A program made the translations under genes and the position numbers. Shown in pieces: positions 8,832 through 16,881 of a DNA stretch of 64,000 nt. This DNA comes from Mycobacterium sp. 852002-10029_SCH5224772 (lineage in GTDB: Bacteria > Actinomycetota > Actinomycetes > Mycobacteriales > Mycobacteriaceae): NCBI RefSeq assembly GCF_001667315.1, contig NZ_LZHT01000005.1:62001-126000 (forward strand). The letters run 5' to 3'. Numbering within the stretch: the first letter of the stretch is position 1; the number at the start of each line of letters is the position of its first letter. The notes under the pieces were generated by a model. It saw nothing but the letters and a program-made list of their open reading frames with translations, had not been told where the DNA came from and did not search any database.

Positions 8832-9038
8832 TCAGACATCGAGTTTGGCGCTGACGGAGCTGAGGGTCGCGCCCGCGGTGTGTTCGAACGGTGCGAACGA
8901 ATACCATCCGCAGGCATCCTCATAGCTGATCTTGTTGACCTCGTCGTCGTACTTGCCGGCAATCCTGCCCTCGAACTGGTCCGGGCGTTCCACCCGATGA
9001 TCGTCGGCGCTGACCAGGATCATGTCTTCGGGCTGCAT
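8832..9038 (-). pseudogene. Amidohydrolase stub (N- and C-termini joined in frame)
   Basis: A 68-residue reading frame with a strong ribosome site (AAGGAG, 5 nt before ATG). Residues 1-34 resemble the start of ACMSD-like amidohydrolases (DMILVSADDHRVERPDQFEG), residues 35-68 the very end of such enzymes (NKISYEDACGWYSFAPFEH, then the ATL...V tail). The roughly 330-350 residues between, with most of the barrel and metal site, are missing. First gene of the operon, behind the 22-bp dyad at 9102-9123. Too short to be catalytic. The parallel deletion in the ALDH gene two genes on is striking. Confidence 0.65.
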
Positions 9039-9101
9039 GGGTCTCCTTGTGCAGAGGTTGAGAGCGAGGTTATCAGTTATGCGGAAGAACTATAGTTAGA
9101 A

Positions 9102-9123
9102 TGTGGAAATACACATTTCCACA
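9102..9123. promoter_or_regulatory. 22-bp perfect dyad operator candidate
   Basis: Arms TGTGGAAAT and ATTTCCACA around spacer ACAC, a perfect inverted repeat. It lies 64 nt upstream of the amidohydrolase-stub operon and 37 nt beyond the end of the TetR gene. The 4-nt spacer and the GGAAAT/ATTTCC core resemble the GAGAAT-N4-ATTCTC dyads elsewhere in the window, so a TetR-type repressor is the likely ligand; the adjacent TetR gene is one candidate. Confidence 0.6.
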
Positions 9124-9159
9124 ACCGCAGCGCTGGTTCATGTGCATTGACTAGAATGA

Positions 9160-9792
9160 TCACCGCCGCAATGTTTTTCGGGGTTCGACGGCAAACGAGA
9201 GCAATAGTCGGTCGAGGATCTTGGCGGCCCGCCGGCGCGCCTTGGTGGGGTTTGGCGCATGCGCAACCAACAGTGCGGCTTCCTCGAGCGCTGCGACCAA
9301 CATGTGGGTCAGCTCCCCGACGGGTTGGTCGTCGATGATGCCCGCCGCGATCGCCTCGCGGACAACGTCGTTGATGAGGGCGATGCTGTTGCCCTCCTGG
9401 ATCTCGCGCAGAGTCTGCCAGCCCAACACCACCGGGCCGTCGATCAGCATGACCCGCTGCACTGCGGGTTCGGTCGCCGCCTCGAGAAATCCGTGCAGAC
9501 CGCTCGTGAGCCGCTCCCATGGGTCCGCGCCGGGCGGGGGAGCGGCGATGGACCGCAGTGTGAGGTCGTTCTCGACATCTTCGAAGACGGCGCGAAACAG
9601 CTCAGCCTTGTCCTTGAAGTGGTGATAGAAGGCGCCGCGCGTGCCGACGCCCGACTTCGTCACCAGGTCGCCGATGCTCGTATTGAAGAAGCCGTGTTCC
9701 ACGAACAGTTCCCGGCCCGCCTCGATCAGGTCGCGACGCGTCTGCTCGCCACGCGCACGCCGATCGTCGTCCGCCCCACCGCGCTGCGCCAT
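9160..9792 (-). CDS. TetR-family transcriptional regulator
   Basis: 210 residues. N-terminal helix-turn-helix at about 17-64 (RRDLIEAGRELFVEHGF, then the recognition segment VGTRGAFYHHFKDKAELF) and a helical ligand/dimer domain. ATG 9792 is taken because the family normally starts shortly before the HTH; the frame extends further upstream without support. Placed between the divergently regulated alcohol-dehydrogenase operon and the DapB-like gene, with dyads at 9102-9123 and 11044-11059 on either side, so it may control either or both. Ligand unknown. Confidence 0.85.
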   Translation of the reverse strand: MAQRGGADDDRRARGEQTRRDLIEAGRELFVEHGFFNTSIGDLVTKSGVGTRGAFYHHFKDKAELFRAVFEDVENDLTLRSIAAPPPGADPWERLTSGLHGFLEAATEPAVQRVMLIDGPVVLGWQTLREIQEGNSIALINDVVREAIAAGIIDDQPVGELTHMLVAALEEAALLVAHAPNPTKARRRAAKILDRLLLSFAVEPRKTLRR

Positions 9793-9847
9793 GCCGATGA
9801 TCGTAGCAACATTCAAGCTGTATGTTGAGTGCCGGGCCGGGACCGCT

Positions 9848-10972
9848 TCAACGCACGATCCCACGGACGGTCATGAGTCCGAGGTCGGCGTGGGACTTGA
9901 AACCCGGCGGCGCGTCGCAGATCGCTGGAATGGAGTTCACGGGTTCCATCGCGGTCCAGGCGTAGCCGATGTGGCCGGGCTTCGCGTGATCTCGTGCAGC
10001 CTCGCTACCTCGCAGGATCAGCTCGGTCCCCGGCTCGCCGTCGATCACCACCCGGTAGTGGTAATACGGCTCCCATTCAGGCTTCGGGTCGATGGCGTCG
10101 TGTTCGATGAAGGAGTAGAGCTCGTGCAAGGTGATGAATGGCCTACCGTCCACCCACGCCGTCCAGAGGTGATGCTGCGATGCGACGGTGCCCTGCTTGA
10201 TCACACCTTTCAGGCCCGGCATGTCCATATCCGGAGTTCCTTCATAGGGAATGTCGCGGGTAGCCGTGCCCAACTCCACGTCCGTCGTGAACTTCTCCAC
10301 CGTTTTGCCCAGCCCTTCGACAACCATCGTCAGCGACTGCGCGAACAACGACCACGCATCTTGGAAGAGATTGCCCTTCGCGAACTCAGTTGGGGTTTTT
10401 CCGAATCCCATCTCGTCCAAATACTTCAACGTGTCCTTGTTGAAGTTCACCGCCTCGTAGATGTGGATGTGGTCGGTCTTGCCGACGATCCGGGCCAGCG
10501 TCAGAACGAGCAGATCCGCCGCATAGCCCGGGTGGATGCCGCCTCCGTGGAACGAAGTGCCGCCGGCTTGGCACGCCGCTTCGATCTTGTCGATGTCCGC
10601 GCTGTTGGTTTCGGTCCGATGCCACCACGCGCCACCCGAGGCGACGACGCTCTTCCCCCCGCGGAGCAGGCGGCAGATCTCGTCGATGTCCGACCATAGC
10701 GGCGCGTAGAACACGCAATCGGCGTCGAGCGCCTCCAGGGCGGACTTATCGGTGGTTGCCAGCACGCCGATCGGCGCCAGCCCGACGAGTTCGCCTGCGT
10801 CTTTGCCTACCTTCTCCGGGCGATTGCACAGCACCCCGACCACGTCGTAGAGGGGGTTGTGCGCAAAGTGGCGTAGCGCCAGCGTGCCGACATTGCCCAT
10901 GCCCCACTGAATCACGCGATATCTTTTGTCGACAGGCGGCACGCGCGATTCCAGCGGCGATGCGAGCGTCAT
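9848..10972 (-). CDS. DapB-like NAD(P)-binding oxidoreductase (paralogue 1)
   Basis: 374 residues. The N-terminus is a Rossmann domain of the dihydrodipicolinate-reductase / diaminopentanoate-dehydrogenase kind (RVIQWGMGNVGTLALRH), and the C-terminal domain has the family's HPGYAAD and SIPAICDAPPGF motifs. It is not a lysine-pathway DapB: it is about 100 residues longer and sits in a catabolic cluster with three paralogues. A reductive or dehydrogenating step on a CoA ester or ketone is possible but unproven. AAGGAG lies 6 nt before ATG 10972. Divergent from the substrate-binding protein gene, sharing the dyad at 11044-11059. Confidence 0.75.
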   Translation of the reverse strand: MTLASPLESRVPPVDKRYRVIQWGMGNVGTLALRHFAHNPLYDVVGVLCNRPEKVGKDAGELVGLAPIGVLATTDKSALEALDADCVFYAPLWSDIDEICRLLRGGKSVVASGGAWWHRTETNSADIDKIEAACQAGGTSFHGGGIHPGYAADLLVLTLARIVGKTDHIHIYEAVNFNKDTLKYLDEMGFGKTPTEFAKGNLFQDAWSLFAQSLTMVVEGLGKTVEKFTTDVELGTATRDIPYEGTPDMDMPGLKGVIKQGTVASQHHLWTAWVDGRPFITLHELYSFIEHDAIDPKPEWEPYYHYRVVIDGEPGTELILRGSEAARDHAKPGHIGYAWTAMEPVNSIPAICDAPPGFKSHADLGLMTVRGIVR

Positions 10973-11043
10973 TGCGTCTCCTTAGCACGGCGACCCCCTG
11001 CTCAGAAAAGCTAACACGGCCGAAACTACGATATTCGATTTTC

Positions 11044-11059
11044 GTAAACGCATGTTTCC
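11044..11059. promoter_or_regulatory. Dyad operator candidate (6-4-6)
   Basis: GTAAAC-GCAT-GTTTCC, arms matching at five of six positions. It lies in the divergent promoter between the DapB-like gene (start 10972) and the substrate-binding protein gene (start 11121). The geometry equals that of the other dyads in the window; the core is of the GGAAAY class. Confidence 0.45.
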
Positions 11060-11120
11060 GACACGTAGGAGCGCGGCATGCCCGTCGATCTTGACAACCT
11101 TCATCCGGTATGTTCCCGCT

Positions 11121-12266
11121 ATGGCAGACGATGAGGTTCGCGCGTACGGGTCGGTCGCTCCTCTGAAAGTCGGCTTGCTCAACGACTATCCGACCACAGG
11201 CGACACCGACAACGACAGCCTCGACGCGCTGCGGCTGGTGATGGACGAAGCCCTTTCCTCCGGGCTGCTCGACCGGCCGATCGAACTCGTCACCCGCAAC
11301 GCGGTGGGCTTGCCCAACGGTACCTATCTTGCGGTCGAACGGGCCTTTGACGAGCTCGTGGCGGAGGGGTGTCTGGCCATTTTCGGCCCCTGGGTGTCGG
11401 ACAACGTGGTGCCGCTTCGATCCCACGTCGAGGCCACCGCACGGGTTCCGATCGTCACCCTGTCGGGTTCGGAGGGGGCTCTCGGCGACTGGTGTTTCGC
11501 ACTGAACAACGGCTCGATGCCCGAGGAGCCGGTGATGTTGGCCGCTGTGATGATCGGCGATGCTCGGTCGCGCGTCGCCATTGCCTACGAGTCGTCGCTC
11601 ATCGGCAAGGAGTATCTCGCCTTCGCCCAAAAAGCTTATGATGCAGCGGGGTTGAAGGTGGTTGCGACCGTGGCGATTCCCCAGGTCGAGGCTGACAAGT
11701 CTGAAACGGTGACGGCGTTGCGCGAGTCGAAACCCGACGCCCTGGTGCACGTCGGATTCGGGCATGGCCTGTGGGGTTTCACAGATGCGCTGCTGGCCGC
11801 GGGCTGGGATCCGCCGCGATACACGACAACGGCGTTCGAAATGGCGCATATCAACGCCGAGTGGATGCGGCACCTGGCCGGCTGGATCGGCCTGGACAGC
11901 TACGACGAGCGCAATACTGTCGGACAGGCCTTCCTCGACCGCTTCGAGGCGCGGTACGGTCGCCGGCCGGGGCACTCGATGCCTTGCCTGTCGCACGACG
12001 CGGCCACCGTGATCGTGCGTGGGCTCGCCGCGGCGCGCCCGCTGACCGGCGAAGGTGTGAAAAACGGAATGGAGCAGGTGAAGCTCGTCCCGTCGGCCAG
12101 CGGCGCACCGGGAACGTTTTTGCGGTTTGGCCGGTACATCCGACAGGGCTGGATGGGGTCGGACTATCTCGTGGCCCGGCGGGTGTTGCCCGACGGCAGC
12201 GCGCACGCTTTCCACGCGGCGCCCAGCGACCACATCGCACGCGCGGTCGCCTGCGGTTCAGCCTAG
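11121..12266 (+). CDS. Periplasmic-binding-protein type 1 domain protein without signal peptide
   Basis: 381 residues of the branched-chain amino-acid receptor class (Peripla_BP_6): VGLLNDYP at the start, IFGPWVSDNV, VPIVTLSGSEG, and the hinge region DALVHVGFGHGLWGF. In ABC importers these proteins are exported, but here the N-terminus (MADDEVRAYGSV) is polar with neither signal sequence nor lipobox, and no permease or ATPase gene is nearby. A cytoplasmic small-molecule sensor or enzyme-accessory protein is more likely. ATG 11121 is used because homology begins right after it. It overlaps the next, convergent gene by 9 nt. Confidence 0.75.
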   Translation: MADDEVRAYGSVAPLKVGLLNDYPTTGDTDNDSLDALRLVMDEALSSGLLDRPIELVTRNAVGLPNGTYLAVERAFDELVAEGCLAIFGPWVSDNVVPLRSHVEATARVPIVTLSGSEGALGDWCFALNNGSMPEEPVMLAAVMIGDARSRVAIAYESSLIGKEYLAFAQKAYDAAGLKVVATVAIPQVEADKSETVTALRESKPDALVHVGFGHGLWGFTDALLAAGWDPPRYTTTAFEMAHINAEWMRHLAGWIGLDSYDERNTVGQAFLDRFEARYGRRPGHSMPCLSHDAATVIVRGLAAARPLTGEGVKNGMEQVKLVPSASGAPGTFLRFGRYIRQGWMGSDYLVARRVLPDGSAHAFHAAPSDHIARAVACGSA

Positions 12267-13331
12267 TTGGATCGCGCCGAACACCGGTGCTGTCACGATG
12301 CCGGGTGGTTGGGCCAGTACGTAGGGAATGGCGCGGACCGCGCCCATGGCGATCATCAGGTGACCGGGCATGGCGTGCTGGCCCGATGGTGCCGCGCCGT
12401 CGAACGCCACGTCGAGTTGGAGTTCAAAGCTCGGCACACCTTTGATGACCGCGCGGATCAGCGGCGCCTTTTCGCCGGGTGTCAGTGGCGTCATGCCCCA
12501 CTGGGGAAGGTCGCGGGTAAGAACCCACTCCTCGTGAATGGCCAGCAACGGACGTCCCGACCAGTGACCGACCCACGAGAAACGCTGCCCGACAACCGTT
12601 CCCGCCTCGATCGTGCCGGCCAGGACGTCGATGTCGTGGGGCAGTGTTGTGGCGTCGACCTCCACATCGATGTGGGACAGGGTGATCCCGAGGACGTCAG
12701 CCGTGGCATTGAGGGCCTGGCGGTAGGCCATGTCGAGCTTCTTGATGATCGGGGAGTCAATGCTGACATCTTCTGGTGGCCTGCCCATGCCCATGAGGTC
12801 CACGAGCATCGGCCGACTGTCCACGGCTGATACGTCGGTGGCCTCGTAGAGGTCGATGCGGTCGATGGTCTTACTCAACCCCGTCACGGTTGCGACGAGC
12901 CGCTCAAACATAAAGCCGGGGTTCTCGCCCGCCGCGTGGAAGCGTGAGCCGCCCTGTCGGCACGCCCTCGCGAACGCCGATTCGGTCTCCGCGCCGTAGG
13001 TGGGTAGGTGGTTGTACGACGTCGTGGTGATGACGGTGCTGCCCGCCGCGAGGAGGCGGCAGATGTCCTCGGCGTTCGTCTCGATGGCGTGGGCCTTGCT
13101 GGCCGCGTGCATAACGACATCGGCGCCCAGGGCGATGATCTCGTCCTTGTCCGCGGTCGCGATCACACCCGTCGTCGGCGGCAGCCCGCAGAGCGCGCCC
13201 GCGTCGAGACCGGCCTTCGCCGGGTCGTACACCAGCACGCCCGTCAACTGATAATGCGGATTCTCAATGATCTCCTGCAGTGCGGCCCGACCGACGGCGC
13301 CGGTCGCCCATTGCACGACTCGAATGACCAA
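12258..13331 (-). CDS. DapB-like NAD(P)-binding oxidoreductase (paralogue 2)
   Basis: 357 residues with the same architecture as the other three paralogues: RVVQWATGAVGRAALQE Rossmann loop, LTGVLVYDPAKAGLDAG, and ENPGFMFERL in the catalytic domain. The start is TTG 13331 with CGGAG 7 nt upstream. It is divergent from the P450 at 13448; the 116 bp between hold two tandem palindromes. Convergent 9-nt overlap with the substrate-binding protein gene. Substrate unknown. Confidence 0.75.
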   Translation of the reverse strand: MVIRVVQWATGAVGRAALQEIIENPHYQLTGVLVYDPAKAGLDAGALCGLPPTTGVIATADKDEIIALGADVVMHAASKAHAIETNAEDICRLLAAGSTVITTTSYNHLPTYGAETESAFARACRQGGSRFHAAGENPGFMFERLVATVTGLSKTIDRIDLYEATDVSAVDSRPMLVDLMGMGRPPEDVSIDSPIIKKLDMAYRQALNATADVLGITLSHIDVEVDATTLPHDIDVLAGTIEAGTVVGQRFSWVGHWSGRPLLAIHEEWVLTRDLPQWGMTPLTPGEKAPLIRAVIKGVPSFELQLDVAFDGAAPSGQHAMPGHLMIAMGAVRAIPYVLAQPPGIVTAPVFGAIQLG

Positions 13332-13382
13332 TCGAATGCTCCGTGTTGCGCTTTCGGATTTCCCCGAGGTTCTGGTTCGTTC

Positions 13383-13401
13383 AACCTACATCATGTAGGT
13401 T
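13383..13401. promoter_or_regulatory. 19-bp perfect palindrome, operator candidate
   Basis: AACCTACAT-C-ATGTAGGTT, a perfect inverted repeat midway in the divergent promoter of the DapB-like gene and the P450 gene. A second, imperfect copy follows with its centre 22 bp away (about two helical turns). The core ACAT/ATGT differs from the GAGAAT dyads, so a second regulator is implied. Confidence 0.6.
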
Positions 13402-13404
13402 TGC

Positions 13405-13423
13405 AACCGACAAGATGTATGTT
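13405..13423. promoter_or_regulatory. Second, imperfect copy of the 19-bp palindrome
   Basis: AACCGACAA-G-ATGTATGTT has the same length and ends as the perfect copy at 13383-13401, with three mismatched positions between arms. It lies 24 nt upstream of the P450 start codon. Tandem sites on one helix face suggest cooperative binding of two dimers. Confidence 0.45.
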
Positions 13424-13447
13424 GAACCGCCGTACGGGAGGTGGCAC

Positions 13448-14689
13448 GTGGCGGAGCCTACGGTGACCGACGACATCGAGCAACGCATCCGCGAGGCGCA
13501 GGAGAAGTTCAACGCCGGAATGGGCGCCGACGGCGACGCGACGACCCCATACCCGCTGCTGCGCGAACTGCGCCAGAAGGCGGCCGTTCACCCGGGCTGG
13601 CCGGAGATGGGCGTTCCCGCCGACGGATCCGACGGCACGAAGACATTCACGGCGTACTCGTTCGACGCGGTCAAAGCCGTCTTCACCGACAACATCACGT
13701 TCAGCACCCGAATCTACGAGGACATGGTGCGACCGCTGCAAGGCCCAACAATCCTGGAAATGCAGGAACCCGAGCACGCGACGTACCGCAGGCTGCACGA
13801 ATTCGCTTTCGCCAGGTCCTCGATGAAACGCTGGGATACCGAACTCGTTGGGCCCCTCGTGGATCGCACGATCGCGAAGTTCCGTGACGACAAGCGCGCC
13901 GACTTGGTCAGTGCGGTGTTCATGCCGATCCCGGTCCGGATCATCGCCGCCCTTCTCGGGTTGCCCGAATCCGAGATCGGTGAGTTCCACCGGCTGGCCA
14001 TCGACCTGCTGGGCTTTCGTGCCGACATGGAAACGGCGATGAAAGCTTCGGCGGAGATGAAGGAGTACTTCACCGGGGTTCTTGCCGACCGCCGCAAGTC
14101 GCCCAAGGACGACATGGTGACGATTCTGTCGCAGGCCGAGATCGACGGCATCAAAATGTCGGATGAGCAAATCTATGGATTCATGCGCAATCTTCTGCCC
14201 GCAGGGGCAGAGACCACGTCGCGATCGACGGCTAGCCTTGCGTTGGGTCTGTTGACCCACACCGACCAGCTCGATGCGGTGCGCGCCGACCGCAGCCTAT
14301 TGCCGCAGGCGATCGAGGAGGGCATCCGGTGGGAGACACCGCTGCTCAACTTCATCCGGGAGGTCACGGTCGACACCGAGTTCTTCGGGCTGCGTATCCC
14401 CAAGGGCTCGACGATGATGGTCAACCTCGGCAGCGCCAACCACGACGAGACGCGCTGGGAGGACGCCGAGTCCTTCGACATCTTCCGCGAGCGCAAGCCG
14501 CACATCGGTTTTGGCCACGGTGCGCACGTGTGCCTGGGAATGCACCTGGCGCGGTTGGAGAGCACCAAGATCTTCAACGCCCTGCTCGACGAACTCCCAG
14601 GGGTGCGACTCGACCCCGACGCCCCGGCGCCCTACGTGACCGGCACGATGTTTCGTTCCCCACCGCGCCTCGACGTCGTGTGGGATTAG
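13448..14689 (+). CDS. Cytochrome P450
   Basis: 413 residues. I-helix motif LPAGAETTSR, K-helix EEGIR, and heme loop FGHGAHVCLG with axial Cys362. The usual AGxET oxygen-activation motif is intact, so an active monooxygenase is expected; hydroxylation of a hydrophobic substrate fits the context. GTG 13448 is preferred, with GGGAGG about 6 nt upstream; this gives normal P450 length, and the sequence upstream is the operator region. Followed 15 nt later by a DapB-like gene, so the two form an operon. No ferredoxin partner is next to it. Confidence 0.9.
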   Translation: MAEPTVTDDIEQRIREAQEKFNAGMGADGDATTPYPLLRELRQKAAVHPGWPEMGVPADGSDGTKTFTAYSFDAVKAVFTDNITFSTRIYEDMVRPLQGPTILEMQEPEHATYRRLHEFAFARSSMKRWDTELVGPLVDRTIAKFRDDKRADLVSAVFMPIPVRIIAALLGLPESEIGEFHRLAIDLLGFRADMETAMKASAEMKEYFTGVLADRRKSPKDDMVTILSQAEIDGIKMSDEQIYGFMRNLLPAGAETTSRSTASLALGLLTHTDQLDAVRADRSLLPQAIEEGIRWETPLLNFIREVTVDTEFFGLRIPKGSTMMVNLGSANHDETRWEDAESFDIFRERKPHIGFGHGAHVCLGMHLARLESTKIFNALLDELPGVRLDPDAPAPYVTGTMFRSPPRLDVVWD

Positions 14690-14704
14690 AGGAGATCGCC
14701 TGAC

Positions 14705-15769
14705 ATGACTCGCGTAATCCAATGGGCTACCGGGGTGACCGGAACGATGTCGTTGCGGCACGTCTTGAGCCGGCCGGACCTGGAACTCGTCGGCGTGCGG
14801 GTCTACGACGCGGGAAAAACCGGGATCGATGCGGGCACCCTGTGCGGGGTGCCCAAAGCAGGAGTGCTGACCTGTGCCGATCGCGATACCATCATCGGTA
14901 CCGATGCGGACGTGGTGCTCTACATGGGCAAAGTGGAGATCGACACGCCGGGCTGCTTCGCCGATGTCTGTGATTTGTTGGCCTCGGGTAAGAACGTGGT
15001 GGCCACCGGCAGTCGGTTTATTCATCCCCGCTCACTGCACGAGTCGCTGGCAGACGCAATCGAAAAAGCTTGCCGCGCCGGCAGTTCGTCGTTTCTCGGG
15101 CTAGGCCTATACCCGGGCTTCGTCGGTGAGTCGCTCGCGCCGATCCTGTCCCGACTGACGGAGCGTACCAACCGGATCAGTGTGCGGGAGGTGCTGAACT
15201 ATTCGACCTATGCAAGCCACGACCTGATCTTCAATGCGATGGGCTTCGGTCATGCGCCCGATGATCCCACCCCGTTGCTGGCCAACACCGACTACGCCGC
15301 GAGCGCATGGATCGGCAGCGCCACAGTCCTTGCGCAGGAGCTCGGACTCAGTATCCAGTCCGTCGAGGGGTTCCGCGAGGTCGTGACGACACCGAAGGCG
15401 CTGACGGTGGCCGCCGGGGAGATTCCGGCAGGAACCGTGGGCGCCATGCGCTTCGGCGTCGTGGCCGACTGCGGCGAAACCACGCTCGCCGTCGAACACC
15501 TCACCAGGATGGCCGACGATCTGGCTCCCGACTGGCCGGCGGAGGTCGGTTATGCGGTGACCTTCGAGGGCAAGCCCAACATGACCTTTCAGCTCGTGAT
15601 CGGGTCCCACGACCAGGATCACGCCGAGCAGGGCTGTCTGGCCACCGCCATGCACGCCATCAACGCCATTCCCGCCGTGATTGCGGCCGAACCGGGACTT
15701 TACGACCTGTCGACGATTGCCCCGTTCGTCGCGCACTGGACTGAGCGCGGCGTCGTGCCCACGACGTAG
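14705..15769 (+). CDS. DapB-like NAD(P)-binding oxidoreductase (paralogue 3)
   Basis: 354 residues: RVIQWATGVTGTMSLRH, LVGVRVYDAGKTGIDAG and GLGLYPGFVGESL correspond to the Rossmann and substrate domains of the other copies. Closest in its N-terminus to the copy at 12258-13331 (shared QWATG...YD.GK.G.DAG...CG.P). GAGGAG precedes the ATG. It sits between the P450 and an orphan gene in one plus-strand operon, which suggests it acts on the P450 product. Confidence 0.75.
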   Translation: MTRVIQWATGVTGTMSLRHVLSRPDLELVGVRVYDAGKTGIDAGTLCGVPKAGVLTCADRDTIIGTDADVVLYMGKVEIDTPGCFADVCDLLASGKNVVATGSRFIHPRSLHESLADAIEKACRAGSSSFLGLGLYPGFVGESLAPILSRLTERTNRISVREVLNYSTYASHDLIFNAMGFGHAPDDPTPLLANTDYAASAWIGSATVLAQELGLSIQSVEGFREVVTTPKALTVAAGEIPAGTVGAMRFGVVADCGETTLAVEHLTRMADDLAPDWPAEVGYAVTFEGKPNMTFQLVIGSHDQDHAEQGCLATAMHAINAIPAVIAAEPGLYDLSTIAPFVAHWTERGVVPTT

Positions 15770-15812
15770 GCGCCTATCGCTACATCCACCGCGCCGCTGC
15801 GAGGAGAGTTGA

Positions 15813-16811
15813 GTGCTCAAATCAGTTGATTTCCAAGTCCTTCGCGACATGCCGACCCGGGCCCATTACCGGCGCGGATGGGTCCCGAGTCCCGGGATGG
15901 GATTGTCGGGCATCTGGTTCGGCGCAGTCGTCGCCGACGCATCCGGTCAGAACTATTGGGGGGTGCGGGGATGTGACGACTTTCTCACCGGAATGACCCA
16001 TGTGGTGTCTCCGGTGTGCGGATTTCGGTCACTGCCAAAAGACCTCGGCGCCGACGCGCCACACCTTTATCTCGAGTACTCGACGATCGACTGGTTTGAA
16101 CCGCTGCAATACGTTGATGATGGCGATACGGTGCAGCTGTCGTTTCCGAGTGGGCGAATCGAACGCGATGCCAACGGGTTCCACTGGTATGACGCCAGCA
16201 ACCGATGGGAGATACACGGACGGACGGTCAGCGACATCGTCCTCACGCACGTACCCGCGCAGGACGGCATCGACGACGACGTTTACTACCGCCATGAGCT
16301 GATGTACGCCACCGGCAGGGTTGACGGTATCGAGGTATCGGGCTACGCGCACCAGGATTTCGCGTACGGACCACCGACAAAGGTGTACACCGAACTTCCC
16401 ATTGCCCGGCACCTGCAAGGTATGTGGGTGTCCTGGCTGCATGAGTTCGACGATGGGCAGTTGGGCGGCGGCAGCTTCTGGCAGGGCCGCGAAGGTGTGG
16501 ATTTCGGTCCGGGCTATCAGCTCAAAGACGGTGTCACCACGGTGCACGACGATGTCACCGCGGAGCCGACGTTCAACAAAGCCGGACGGATGACGGCGCT
16601 GGACGCGACCATCGGCACCGATTCGTACAGCTTCGCGTTCGAATCCAGCGGCAGCCCGCTGCACGTCTTCGGTTCCGTGACAAGCACATCGTCGGGCGTG
16701 CGGCCGGCGCGAAGCTGGTGCTGGGTCGAGTACACCGGAAATATGCTGACACCGGAGCTGCTCGATGCGGCTACCGCGGTGTTCGCGCTGGCGCGTGGGC
16801 TCGACCGATGA
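15813..16811 (+). CDS. Conserved protein of unknown function (beta-rich)
   Basis: 332 residues starting at GTG 15813 with GAGGAG 7 nt upstream. I do not recognise the family with confidence. The sequence is rich in Trp, Tyr, Gly and alternating hydrophobic residues (GLSGIWFGAVV, MWVSWLHEFDDGQLGGGSFW, SWCWVEYTGNMLTP), which suggests beta-sandwich or lipocalin/AttH-like folds. It has no signal peptide or membrane segment. Third gene of the P450-DapB operon, 43 nt after the DapB-like gene; a binding protein or an isomerase/hydratase for the pathway intermediate is possible. Confidence 0.7.
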   Translation: MLKSVDFQVLRDMPTRAHYRRGWVPSPGMGLSGIWFGAVVADASGQNYWGVRGCDDFLTGMTHVVSPVCGFRSLPKDLGADAPHLYLEYSTIDWFEPLQYVDDGDTVQLSFPSGRIERDANGFHWYDASNRWEIHGRTVSDIVLTHVPAQDGIDDDVYYRHELMYATGRVDGIEVSGYAHQDFAYGPPTKVYTELPIARHLQGMWVSWLHEFDDGQLGGGSFWQGREGVDFGPGYQLKDGVTTVHDDVTAEPTFNKAGRMTALDATIGTDSYSFAFESSGSPLHVFGSVTSTSSGVRPARSWCWVEYTGNMLTPELLDAATAVFALARGLDR

Positions 16812-16881
16812 CGTTGGCCGGCAACGCGACCTCTGGTGCGCTGACGAGTTCGCCCGCATTCGAGACGGGCTGATCCGACGG

